This document shows, piece by piece, positions 22,740-35,004 of a DNA stretch of 64,000 bases (positions are counted from its first letter, which is position 1; each line of letters opens with the position of its first letter). This stretch comes from Trichaptum fuscoviolaceum (lineage: Eukaryota > Basidiomycota > Agaricomycetes > Hymenochaetales > Trichaptaceae). Location of the stretch: the NCBI GenBank assembly GCA_910574455.1, contig CAJSYZ010000004.1, positions 3,466,565-3,530,564 on the forward strand. Reading direction: 5' to 3'. Position numbers and translations under genes: made by a program. The notes beneath the pieces are model-generated. The model did not search any database, had not been told where the DNA came from, and worked only from the letters and a program-made list of their open reading frames with translations.

Positions 22740-23920
22740 GCAAGCTCGCTCGGCGGACGAAATTACATATATACATTGTTGTTCCATCAAACTGTCTACT
22801 CGCTTGCGAAGCGCGCGCACGCACCGGCCTAACACTTTGTTATCTTGTCAGGCCACCGCTTTACAGAAGACGTTGCTCGCGGGAATTCGATACATAGCTA
22901 CAACGCTATCTGAGCTCCTCAAAAGCAGTGAAGACCTGAGCATGAAGAACTGGGCTTGCTCACGTCTGCACAGCAATCAAGACGCAAGGCCCGCTTTCCC
23001 CTCGGCGGACGAATACATTATTATTACGGCTAGGAGAATACTCGCTTGCCAAGCGCGCGCGCGCGCCGCTGGGCACATTCATTGCCATTTTGTCAGGCTC
23101 GCACAACGCCGCTCGCCGGATTTCTTTACATACATACATTGCTTTGCAGAAGACATTGGTCGCGCGAATTCGATACATACCTACATCGCTATCTGGACCC
23201 CAAGTACTCGCTCTCTTTCACCAAACACAGAGCCAATGCTCTGCAGACGAAGAACTGGGCTTGCACCTTAATCAAGATGCAAGGTTACCGTTTGGCGGAG
23301 AAAATACATTTATGGTGCGCGTCTACCTAGGCCCGCGCTCACATCTGTCTGGTAAGCGAAAATCATTTCGCGTAGTGCTCTATTTCATGTCCCCCGGAGG
23401 TTGCTCGCCGGTGTATCTTCTGCAGATACTGCTCAGTTGTTTAGAAATGCCTGTACATACATACTTATGAAAATAAAAGTCTTTCTACTGCACAGTATTG
23501 CACGAAGCTGCTCGCCGGAATCATTTATATATATATATTGTGATCCTGCAAGTGCAGTACGCTCTACGGAGGAAATTACATGACAGAGGCAAGCGAGCTT
23601 TGCTACGCGTGAACGTAAGGCTTTCATGCGTCCCCCGGGTCGCTCGCCAGCGGAATTTATATAGCTATATTGTCATTGTAGTATGGAATACATTTTATTA
23701 CTGCAATCATGCCGCCTGCGGCTCTGTAGAGAGTTGTCACTGCTTCGCGTGAAGCTGCTCGCCGGAAGAATTTACATATATACATTGTGATCTTGCAAGG
23801 ATTCAAATGGACTAAAGGCCATTTTAAACTTAAAATCAAGCTTCTATTGGCTGCATGGCATGCTCAGCATCCTGTGAAGCTGCTCGCCGGAAGAATTTAC
23901 ATATATACATTGCGATGCTG
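22740..23920 (+). repeat. Motif B array, unit 3 (about ten copies)
   Basis: Copies lie near 22744, 22872, 22998, 23108, 23160, 23402, 23507, 23641, 23757 and 23880. The best are GCTCGCCGGA followed by AGAATTTACATATATACATT. Type B has more copies than type A, so the array itself has expanded or contracted. Confidence 0.7.
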
Positions 23921-25989
23921 CAGCAAAATGCAAAGGCAAAGATCTGAAATGAATTGATTACGTAAGCAACACCTGAAGTGCCGAAATGATGGCATCCAAC
24001 CTTCGTTTGCTTCTACCACCACCACCACTTACGGGTACCGCTTCTTCTGCAGAATTTGAGCCCTTTACATGCTACTGCGACTGAGAACAGTCTAAACCAT
24101 GCAATATCTCATTGTTTCCGGTGTCTACTGCCTTGAGATATCTCTGCTGTCAGAATTCAATCAGTTGGCATGTCCATAGAATCTGGCCAGTTCTGCCGAT
24201 TAGAGCAAGCGAAAACAAGCAATGCAATGTCCGGGGGCTCTGTTCAAATACTCCGATCTGCGTTCCTGGCGCCCGCCCGCATGCTAGCCGATTAATACAA
24301 TTCTGCAACGACTTCCAATCTCTTGCAGCCATTTGCCTCCTCTGAACATATCTGGCAACCTCAATGACTGAAATACTGTTCTTCTATCCTCTTGAATGGC
24401 TTGCGATTGCAGGGAATTAATATCTTAGTGGAAGGCTTTCACGGGGGAGAGAGGGTCATGTTTTGCCCCGATGTCTCCGGGTCTGGTTCTCCTGTCGGCT
24501 AATCTTCATTGTAATGCATTGGCGGAGCAGAGGAGATGACAGGTTACATTCTAGTGGTTCCTGGCGCTCAGCTGAAACCGTCTCACGCAGCAAAGTATCC
24601 ATCCTTGCACTCCTTCAACATATGCAAGTACCACCTCTCCATTGATCTAAAATACTTCATTAACACAGATATCACAGCTACCAGCTTTTTCGGACAAGAA
24701 ATCGGTGCATTCAGTGTCTCTGTGCGATGCAATGCACGGGCTCACCTGTCCGGCCTTACGTGCGTCCAATATGCGCGCATTCGGCTAGAATTTTCACCTA
24801 GGAACCTGGATCTTCGCCATTTCTGATTGCTCCACATGCCTGGGAACACCTGAAGGCTTGGCGAGATTCTGACGGGCTTAAAAGACGTCGATTACCCGTC
24901 ATTCCAGCCCCATCCGTGCGCACGGTCCCCTCCCCCTCTCTATGCTTCCTCTTTCTTCGTCATTCGGATGGCCCTCGTCGCCGTGTGGATTCGCCCTAGT
25001 CGTCGTAGATTGGACCTCTTCATTGCAACTGCGAGTCGGCGGGTTAGGGGGACGCCCCTATCCGCAGATTCAAAGGCACCCATGTCATAAGTTGATTATG
25101 TTGTCACCATTTCACTCTATCTGACTTTTACTTGGTTAACAGCTTCGCTCTGAGGCTTGCTTCACATCGCTTCATTAAACAGTAAGCCCATTGGCTCTTG
25201 CTTGCATTGTTTCTAACATGACTTTCTTCAGGTGTTAAATTTGGGTTGTCGGATAACTTGGGCTTGTCGGTTTTATTTGGGATTTGGGGGCTGTCACTTT
25301 ATTTGGGATTTGGGGGCTGTCACTTTATTTGGGCTTCGGGGGCTATCATAATTTATTTTGTGCCTTCTAGGCAATTGCATGTACGTAGTTCGATTGTCTC
25401 TTTTGTATTCTGTCTTACGTCTTTCACTAGGGAACCGAATGATGTCACACTTGGTGAGAATTTGTCTTTTGTCTCACGTTCACTCTGATGCAGATCTTTC
25501 CTCTTTTAATCCCCATTCCCTGACCTGACCTTGGTAAACGACGGAAAGCTAGCTCCGATGCGTGCCTTGGTTGGGTCTCTCGCCTTTTACAGCTCTTTTC
25601 AACTTGGACTCGACTGCGAGTACTTGCCGGATTGAATGCAACCGAATATAAGGGGAAATTATGATTGTACAGGTAAGGGGAACTTATGATCCTACGATGT
25701 ATACCGTGACTGACTGCATTTCCGAGGACCGATCACATTTATTTATTTCGCCAGGTAAGCGGTCTTCGCTACATATCATAGTTCTTTTACTAACTCAAAC
25801 CAATACCATTTAACATTTAGGTCGGGGCCTTGAGCCATCTATCTTTGTTGTCTTTTGTGCATGTAATAGTTATCAATAATACAATGTTATGTTTATGAAC
25901 TGCATCTGCGAATTTGTGTGTTTCCATGACAACGGCTGAAGCGCAGTCACAGCCAGTGGGTCTGTTGAACGCCGGATAGACGGACGTGA

Positions 25990-26865
25990 ACTTGAATGCA
26001 GATAGATATGTGCGCATGGGTTAATCAAGTATTTGTACTGTAGGCTTTGAAGAATATCGTGGTCGAGTAGAAGTAAGAGTAGTGCGAGGCGGAACAGGGA
26101 CGCGATGACTGATTGCTTGAGAGCCTGCGCATTGCGCGTGTTGTACTGTCTTCGTCAATAGCATCAGTGAATGCAGATAGACATTAAAGTAGTAGATTCG
26201 AGGTCAGTAGATGAAGCGAAAGAATGCAGGTAGACATGCGCCGGAGGTATTAGAATGACAGCCTCGACTGTATGCAGATAGACATGCGCGGCGCCGTAAA
26301 AGTGTAGAATGTGTATAGAGTCCTGGAATGCACAGTGAATGCAGATAGACATGCGTGCGATGATGGGGACAGCGAGTTGACTGGATAAGTAAAGTGAAAG
26401 TCAAACCCGAGTGAAGTGAATGCAAATAGACATGCGCGTGCGAGGAGATCTTGCGAGTTTAGTGTCTACAGTGTAGCATAGTCGCATTGTTGTTAGTCGA
26501 ATGGCTGTCGGCTGATTTGAACTGCGCAGTGAATGCAGATAGACATGCGCAATCGAGAAAAGTGCGAGGCCGAACATGTGTGCGCTCAAAGGAAATCGGA
26601 GAGAACGAAAGTTGAAGTTGACGGGATTAAGTTGAGCATGTTGTACTGTGGAATGCAGACAGACATGCGCGCAAGGCTGGTACGACGGACCGGAATAGTG
26701 AGTTCGACACACAGATTAGTAGAAGTGGATTACAGATGTATAAGAAAGTTGAATGCAGATAGACATGCGAGGAGTAGCTGTTAAAGTGGGAACAATTACA
26801 TTGAAATTTAATCAATATGTGCGAAGCAAAGGAGCGCGAGGCTGAGCAGATAGACATGCGCGCGC
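25990..26865 (+). repeat. Motif A array, unit 4 (about ten copies)
   Basis: Copies of GAATGCAGATAGACATGCGC or close variants lie near 25994, 26169, 26223, 26272, 26337, 26418, 26530, 26652, 26752 and 26838, spaced 50-180 bp apart. The spacers share no sequence with each other. There are twice as many copies as in type A heads. Confidence 0.75.
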
Positions 26866-27705
26866 GGAAATTCCGAGTCTGGCCGTCGAGAAAGTTGAAG
26901 TTGGCAGAGGCGAGGAGAGTCGCGCGCAGCCAATCAGCGTGCGCGCCGGGGCCGGATCGCGACCATCGCAGCGTCTGGACGGAGTGGAGCAACAATATTC
27001 TCGCTGGCAGTCTTTGGCGTCGACATCTTCGTCAAGGACGTGTTCAACGTTGACTACGCATTTCATGTCGGCGACGAGGATAGTTTTCCGGGCCGCCGGT
27101 GCCACTGGCACTCACTGGCAGGCTGCCGGCACGTGACCGCGTCACAGTTCAAGTTGTACTAGGAGGCTCAGGTTTCGTTCTGCCGAGCATGAATATGGAA
27201 CATGTACAATCGTTTCAAGACGTCGTCATTCCTTCATCCGTGTCGCAGCTCTTCTTTTCTCCATTCATTTCCCCACCCTTTCCCAGGTACATTTGAAACA
27301 AACTGTGCTCACATCTCAAAACAAGCTATCGACTTCAAATACAAATTTTTATCATCAAATGCCGCCTGGAGTACCTTCTCATCAAGAATATGCCTAGACC
27401 AATCTTTCAACTCGCCCATTCGTTGGTTGAAGCTCAAGACAAGACACGGGTTTTCTGAAATCCGAGTCCGGCGGCAGTCTCGAATTCTGCTCGGCGGGAC
27501 GGGGAATGCCGATTGAGTGCCCCTTGCTTAATTAGATTGGGGTGACTGAAGCAATATTTTGCTGCTACCGACTTGAACACCATCACCATCATCTTAGGGG
27601 GAGGATGTCGTATGACTTACGCCGTCTTTTCTCCAGAATCCCCACCTTAACGCGACCGGTCGCGAACGAACGAAACGACACGATTTAGAGACATCAAGCT
27701 GCACG

Positions 27706-29030
27706 ATGCGTTCAACGTCGCATCTCACTGGCACGTCGTCCACGTCGACAGTCAGACCCAAATCACCGAGGTCGAGTGCTCATACTCGAGCAGAGTCGCC
27801 GTTGCCGAAGAACAGCGTTCGCACTCATCTCGCAGACTTTCTGCCACTTCCGCGCCACGCACTCTTCCACGTCAAGGTCACGATCCACCAGCTCTGGAAT
27901 GTTCCGTTTGTCAACGGTCGATACAGTGTGCGATGGAAGTTTCAGAATGTACAGTCTGTGCGAGGGAATGGGCTGAAGGCGAAGATGAGAGCATCGGCGG
28001 CGGCGTCGGTGTCGAATTTGACGGCAAAGGGGAAGGGCCGGGTGGTGAGCGGCGAGAGCATGGAGAGCAACGGAACCGGAAATGAGTCGCTATTTCCCTC
28101 AGAGGATTCATCAAGATCATCGGTCGTGAACGACGGAGCGTCGTCTACAAACCCCTCGCCACTGCTAAAGACAGCATTCTTGCCTGACAACGGGGATGTG
28201 CTCGAGTTCTCACACGACTCCCGGGGGCGCACGGACTATGTCGATTTGAGAGACCATAACGTGAAATGGGGTCAGACAATCAATGTTCTCGTTCAGATGG
28301 ATGTGCACCGAGATACCAAAGAACTGCAGCCGAGCGAGCTGAAGCTCGTGGTCGAGCAAGTGAGTGTCTCAATGACATTATGCGTTGAACGGACTTCTTA
28401 TTCGTGCAGCTTGTCATTCCCGGTGACCCAGATTCGCCTCAGACCCCACGCCTGGGTGCTGTGTACCTCAATCTGGCAGAGTACGCAGATGAGGGCCCCG
28501 TCACTCGCAGATATCTCCTCCGGCAAAGCAAGATAAACGCAACGCTGCAGCTCACCGTCGAGCTCACACATATCGACGGCGAAAAGTCTTATAAATCTCC
28601 ACCCCTAAGGAAGGGCGAAGTCATGGCGGGAGTTGCGACACTCCTTGAGAATAGCCCCTTCGGCTCCCTCCCTCGCCCGTCCTTCTCTCGCCAGGCATCG
28701 ACCAGGCCAGCGTTCGGCCTAGAGAATCTGACACCCGGCGGATCTCGACCGAGCTCCCCACGATCCCGCGCGCACAGTCCGAGTCCGGAATCACTACGAA
28801 CGACAGACAACATCATTGAGGCGATCTTTAACCCTGTACCTACGAGCTCCACTACACCTTCGCCGTTTACATACTATGTCCCGCCAAAACCTCGCCCTTT
28901 ACCTGCGCTGGATCTTAGCACCATACATGATCAGACCGAGGACGAACCTCCACAGAGTGCTGTCAGCAGAAGCACCAGTGTATCTCGGTCTATCTCGATG
29001 TCGACTCATAGCAGTCATTCGCATGCATGA
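27706..29030 (+). CDS. NT-C2 domain protein, truncated copy 4
   Basis: Exons 27706-28359 and 28410-29030 encode 424 residues with a complete NT-C2 domain. Sequence details (for example Met to Val in SSVVNDG) group it with the intact copy 5, not with copies 1 to 3. It shares the 11-base loss and early TGA with all the truncated copies. Confidence 0.75.
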
Positions 29031-29299
29031 GAAGCCTACTCGCCAACGTTGGTGGCAAAAATTCGGACACCATCGGCAACAATTCAAATCAGGGCAAAAG
29101 TAGCCACCTTCAGTTCTTGCAACGGAACAATCTGGCAATGAGATTGTTGGTGGAAGCAAACAAAAAACATATCATTCTAGGGTTAGGACAGCAAATCAAA
29201 CTTCAAGAATTCTGGCTATCTCCACGTCGTCCAATCCTCCTTTTTTATACATTTGACGATAGTCTCCCCTTATATTGGGCAGAATATCGTGGGTTAGTA

Positions 29300-29950
29300 A
29301 CTAACTACTGCTAACTAACTACGAAAGCCTAAAAGTCAAAGTAAGTCTAAATCTCTGTCTGCATCAATCTAAATTGCTTACATTCGGCGAAGCCAGGGTA
29401 ACATCGGTTGCATCGCGTCGCGACACTTAGGCGCTCGTCGAAGCGCCGACTATGAAGAGACAAAGTAAGTCGAAATCTCTTTTTGCGCTTTCAATTGAAA
29501 TGCTTACATTTAATGCGGGGGCCAGGTTAACGCGCGTCGATTGCGCCGCCTCGACGCTTAGGCGCTCGTCGAAGCGCCGGTTGCACATTGTCGCTCGAAG
29601 ATTCTGTGAGGTATTTGTTAATGAAATGTAAAGCTCAATGTAACCATTGTTACTTACCATAGTTTGGAATAGCCCGGGGGCAAAGACGACGCTGGCGCTT
29701 ATCAAAGCGCCGCTTCTGGACGTCGCTCGAAGGCTCTACTGTAACAAGAGGTAAGTCAATAACATGGTACACCTAAATGTAATAAGGGATGCTTACCATA
29801 TAATCATGTAGACTAGGCCTCGAGGTCGAAGAGGAGTCGAAAGCAGTGGTGAAGGTCAGGGTAGGTCGACGGCGAGGGGGTTCAGAGTGGGGGTCGGCGG
29901 GGAAGGCCAATGCGACGGCGCAACAGCATAATGCAATCTACTGACTCGCT
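29300..29950 (-). ncRNA. Predicted spliced antisense transcript, unit 4 (type B)
   Basis: This is identical in layout to the unit 3 locus, shifted by 7298 bp: a minus-strand CTATAAAGG box near 29967-29975, then four introns with intact borders. Confidence 0.48.
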
Positions 29951-30039
29951 AACCTTTCCTCCCAGCCTTTATAGCGATTTTGCGTGGTCTGTGCGCACGA
30001 CTCCCTTCCACTCTTGGTTACCCACTCGCTTCGCTTCGC

Positions 30040-31220
30040 AAGCTCGCTCGGCGGACGAAATTACATATATACATTGTTGTTCCATCAAACTGTCTACTCG
30101 CTTGCGAAGCGCGCGCACGCACCGGCCTAACACTTTGTTATCTTGTCAGGCCACCGCTTTACAGAAGACGTTGCTCGCGGGAATTCGATACATAGCTACA
30201 ACGCTATCTGAGCTCCTCAAAAGCAGTGAAGACCTGAGCATGAAGAACTGGGCTTGCTCACGTCTGCACAGCAATCAAGACGCAAGGCCCGCTTTCCCCT
30301 CGGCGGACGAATACATTATTATTACGGCTAGGAGAATACTCGCTTGCCAAGCGCGCGCGCGCGCCGCTGGGCACATTCATTGCCATTTTGTCAGGCTCGC
30401 ACAACGCCGCTCGCCGGATTTCTTTACATACATACATTGCTTTGCAGAAGACATTGGTCGCGCGAATTCGATACATACCTACATCGCTATCTGGACCCCA
30501 AGTACTCGCTCTCTTTCACCAAACACAGAGCCAATGCTCTGCAGACGAAGAACTGGGCTTGCACCTTAATCAAGATGCAAGGTTACCGTTTGGCGGAGAA
30601 AATACATTTATGGTGCGCGTCTACCTAGGCCCGCGCTCACATCTGTCTGGTAAGCGAAAATCATTTCGCGTAGTGCTCTATTTCATGTCCCCCGGAGGTT
30701 GCTCGCCGGTGTATCTTCTGCAGATACTGCTCAGTTGTTTAGAAATGCCTGTACATACATACTTATGAAAATAAAAGTCTTTCTACTGCACAGTATTGCA
30801 CGAAGCTGCTCGCCGGAATCATTTATATATATATATTGTGATCCTGCAAGTGCAGTACGCTCTACGGAGGAAATTACATGACAGAGGCAAGCGAGCTTTG
30901 CTACGCGTGAACGTAAGGCTTTCATGCGTCCCCCGGGTCGCTCGCCAGCGGAATTTATATAGCTATATTGTCATTGTAGTATGGAATACATTTTATTACT
31001 GCAATCATGCCGCCTGCGGCTCTGTAGAGAGTTGTCACTGCTTCGCGTGAAGCTGCTCGCCGGAAGAATTTACATATATACATTGTGATCTTGCAAGGAT
31101 TCAAATGGACTGAAAGGCCATTTTAAACTTAAAATCAAGCTTCTATTGGCTGCATGGCATGCTCAGCATCCTGTGAAGCTGCTCGCCGGAAGAATTTACA
31201 TATATACATTGCGATGCTGC
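30040..31220 (+). repeat. Motif B array, unit 4
   Basis: This has the same ten-copy series as unit 3, in the same order and spacing. Confidence 0.7.
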
Positions 31221-32522
31221 AGCAAAATGCAAAGGCAAAGATCTGAAATGAATTGATTACGTAAGCAACACCTGAAGTGCCGAAATGATGGCATCCAACC
31301 TTCGTTTGCTTCTACCACCACCACCACTTACGGGTACCGCTTCTTCTGCAGAATTTGAGCCCTTTACATGCTACTGCGACTGAGAAACAGTCTAAACCAT
31401 GCAATATCTCATTGTTTCCGGTGTCTACTGCCTTGAGATATCTCTGCTGTCAGAATTCAATCAGTTGGCATGTCCATAGAATCTGGCCAGTTCTGCCGAT
31501 TAGAGCAAGCGAAAACAAGCAATGCAATGTCCGGGGGCTCTGTTCAAATACTCCGATCTGCGTTCCTGGCGCCCGCCCGCATGCTAGCCGATTAATACAA
31601 TTCTGCAACGACTTCCAATCTCTTGCAGCCATTTGCCTCCTCTGAACATATCTGGCAACCTCAATGACTGAAATACTGTTCTTCTATCCTCTTGAATGGC
31701 TTGCGATTGCAGGGAATTAATATCTTAGTGGAAGGCTTTCACGGGGGAGAGAGGGTCATGTTTTGCCCCGATGTCTCCGGGTCTGGTTCTCCTGTCGGCT
31801 AATCTTCATTGTAATGCATTGGCGGAGCAGAGGAGATGACAGGTTACATTCTAGTGGTTCCTGGCGCTCAGCTGAAACCGTCTCACGCAGCAAAGTATCC
31901 ATCCTTGCACTCCTTCAACATATGCAAGTACCACCTCTCCATTGATCTAAAATACTTCATTAACACAGATATCACAGCTACCAGCTTTTTCGGACAAGAA
32001 ATCGGTGCATTCAGTGTCTCTGTGCGATGCAATGCACGGGCTCACCTGTCCGGCCTTACGTGCGTCCAATATGCGCGCATTCGGCTAGAATTTTCACCTA
32101 GGAACCTGGATCTTCGCCATTTCTGATTGCTCCACATGCCTGGGAACACCTGAAGGCTTGGCGAGATTCTGACGGGCTTAAAAGACGTCGATTACCCGTC
32201 ATTCCAGCCCCATCCGTGCGCACGGTCCCCTCCCCCTCTCTATGCTTCCTCTTTCTTCGTCATTCGGATGGCCCTCGTCGCCGTGTGGATTCGCCCTAGT
32301 CGTCGTAGATTGGACCTCTTCATTGCAACTGCGAGTCGGCGGGTTAGGGGGACGCCCCTATCCGCAGATTCAAAGGCACCCATGTCATAAGTTGATTATG
32401 TTGTCACCATTTCACTCTATCTGACTTTTACTTGGTTAACAGCTTCGCTCTGAGGCTTGCTTCACATCGCTTCATTAAACAGTAAGCCCATTGGCTCTTG
32501 CTTGCATTGTTTCTAACATGAC

Positions 32523-35004
32523 TTTCTTCAGGTGTTAAATTTGGGTTGTCGGATAACTTGGGCTTGTCGGTTTTATTTGGGATTTGGGGGCTGTCACTTT
32601 ATTTGGGATTTGGGGGCTGTCACTTTATTTGGGCTTCGGGGGCTATCATAATTTATTTTGTGCCTTCTAGGCAATTGCATGTACGTAGTTCGATTGTCTC
32701 TTTTGTATTCTGTCTTACGTCTTTCACTAGGGAACCGAATGATGTCACACTTGGTGAGAATTTGTCTTTTGTCTCACGTTCACTCTGATGCAGATCTTTC
32801 CTCTTTTAATCCCCATTCCCTGACCTGACCTTGGTAAACGACGGAAAGCTAGCTCCGATGCGTGCCTTGGTTGGGTCTCTCGCCTTTTACAGCTCTTTTC
32901 AACTTGGACTCGACTGCGAGTACTTGCCGGATTGAATGCAACCGAATATAAGGGGAAATTATGATTGTACAGGTAAGGGGAACTTATGATCCTACGATGT
33001 ATACCGTGACTGACTGCATTTCCGAGGACCGATCACATTTATTTATTTCGCCAGGTAAGCGGTCTTCGCTACATATCATAGTTCTTTTACTAACTCAAAC
33101 CAATACCATTTAACATTTAGGTCGGGGCCTTGAGCCATCTATCTTTGTTGTCTTTTGTGCATGTAATAGTTATCAATAATACAATGTTATGTTTATGAAC
33201 TGCATCTGCGAATTTGTGTGTTTCCATGACAACGGCTGAAGCGCAGTCACAGCCAGTGGGTCTGTTGAACGCCGGATAGACGGACGTGAACTTGAATGCA
33301 GATAGATATGTGCGCATGGGTTAATCAAGTATTTGTACTGTAGGCTTTGAAGAATATCGTGGTCGAGTAGAAGTAAGAGTAGTGCGAGGCGGAACAGGGA
33401 CGCGATGACTGATTGCTTGAGAGCCTGCGCATTGCGCGTGTTGTACTGTCTTCGTCAATAGCATCAGTGAATGCAGATAGACATTAAAGTAGTAGATTCG
33501 AGGTCAGTAGATGAAGCGAAAGAATGCAGGTAGACATGCGCCGGAGGTATTAGAATGACAGCCTCGACTGTATGCAGATAGACATGCGCGGCGCCGTAAA
33601 AGTGTAGAATGTGTATAGAGTCCTGGAATGCACAGTGAATGCAGATAGACATGCGTGCGATGATGGGGACAGCGAGTTGACTGGATAAGTAAAGTGAAAG
33701 TCAAACCCGAGTGAAGTGAATGCAAATAGACATGCGCGTGCGAGGAGATCTTGCGAGTTTAGTGTCTACAGTGTAGCATAGTCGCATTGTTGTTAGTCGA
33801 ATGGCTGTCGGCTGATTTGAACTGCGCAGTGAATGCAGATAGACATGCGCAATCGAGAAAAGTGCGAGGCCGAACATGTGTGCGCTCAAAGGAAATCGGA
33901 GAGAACGAAAGTTGAAGTTGACGGGATTAAGTTGAGCATGTTGTACTGTGGAATGCAGACAGACATGCGCGCAAGGCTGGTACGACGGACCGGAATAGTG
34001 AGTTCGACACACAGATTAGTAGAAGTGGATTACAGATGTATAAGAAAGTTGAATGCAGATAGACATGCGAGGAGTAGCTGTTAAAGTGGGAACAATTACA
34101 TTGAAATTTAATCAATATGTGCGAAGCAAAGGAGCGCGAGGCTGAGCAGATAGACATGCGCGCGCGGAAATTCCGAGTCTGGCCGTCGAGAAAGTTGAAG
34201 TTGGCAGAGGCGAGGAGAGTCGCGCGCAGCCAATCAGCGTGCGCGCCGGGGCCGGATCGCGACCATCGCAGCGTCTGGACGGAGTGGAGCAACAATATTC
34301 TCGCTGGCAGTCTTTGGCGTCGACATCTTCGTCAAGGACGTGTTCAACGTTGACTACGCATTTCATGTCGGCGACGAGGATAGTTTCCGGGCCGCCGGTG
34401 CCACTGGCACTCACTGGCAGGCTGCCGGCACGTGACCGCGTCACAGTTCAAGTTGTACTAGGAGGCTCAGGTTTCGTTCTGCCGAGCATGAATATGGAAC
34501 ATGTACAATCGTTTCAAGACGTCGTCATTCCTTCATCCGTGTCGCAGCTCTTCTTTTCTCCATTCATTTCCCCACCCTTTCCCAGGTACATTTGAAACAA
34601 ACTGTGCTCACATCTCAAAACAAGCTATCGACTTCAAATACAAATTTTTATCATCAAATGCCGCCTGGAGTACCTTCTCATCAAGAATATGCCTAGACCA
34701 ATCTTTCAACTCGCCCATTCGTTGGTTGAAGCTCAAGACAAGACACGGGTTTTCTGAAATCCGAGTCCGGCGGCAGTCTCGAATTCTGCTCGGCGGGACG
34801 GGGAATGCCGATTGAGTGCCCCTTGCTTAATTAGATTGGGGTGACTGAAGCAATATTTTGCTGCTACCGACTTGAACACCATCACCATCATCTTAGGGGG
34901 AGGATGTCGTATGACTTACGCCGTCTTTTCTCCAGAATCCCCACCTTAACGCGACCGGTCGCGAACGAACGAAACGACACGATTTAGAGACATCAAGCTG
35001 CACG
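32523..35004 (+). repeat. Partial unit 5: type B head, upstream region of the intact C2 gene
   Basis: This repeats the unit 4 head (25223-27705) with very few changes, one being a base lost near 34386 (AGTTTTCC to AGTTTCC). It carries the motif A array at about 33290-34165, a CCAAT box at 34228-34239, and the transposon-like word cluster CACTGGCACTCACTGGCAG to GTTCAAGTTGTACTAG at 34400-34465. It is the promoter region of the only full-length gene. Confidence 0.9.

Larger units (their letters stand above)
18417..25222 (+). repeat. Tandem array unit 3 (A/B hybrid, about 6.8 kb)
   Basis: The head and gene (18417 to about 21800) are type A, as in units 1 and 2. From about 21805 on, the sequence (CCACCTTCAGTTCTTGC onwards) is type B and matches unit 4 nearly base for base to the end of the unit. 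The switch lies within the decayed 3' end of the C2 gene. This is what unequal crossing-over or gene conversion between the two unit types would leave. Confidence 0.92.
25223..32522 (+). repeat. Tandem array unit 4 (type B, 7300 bp)
   Basis: The head (25223-27705) is a diverged and longer version of the type A head. The rest matches unit 3 from its switch point onwards. The head contains three tandem copies of a TTTGGG..GGGGGCT.TCACTT word near 25255-25345, a motif A array (25990-26865) and a short transposon-like word cluster (27085-27165). Confidence 0.93.

Noticed and set aside
22612..23271. 219-codon plus-strand ORF (and its twin 29910-30569)
   Set aside because: It overlaps the motif B array, has no counterpart frame in type A units, and its composition follows the repeats.
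25990..26865. CRISPR-like look of short repeats with unrelated spacers
   Set aside because: Eukaryotic sequence, irregular spacing of 50-180 bp, imperfect repeats and no cas genes. A binding-site or decayed satellite explanation is more likely.
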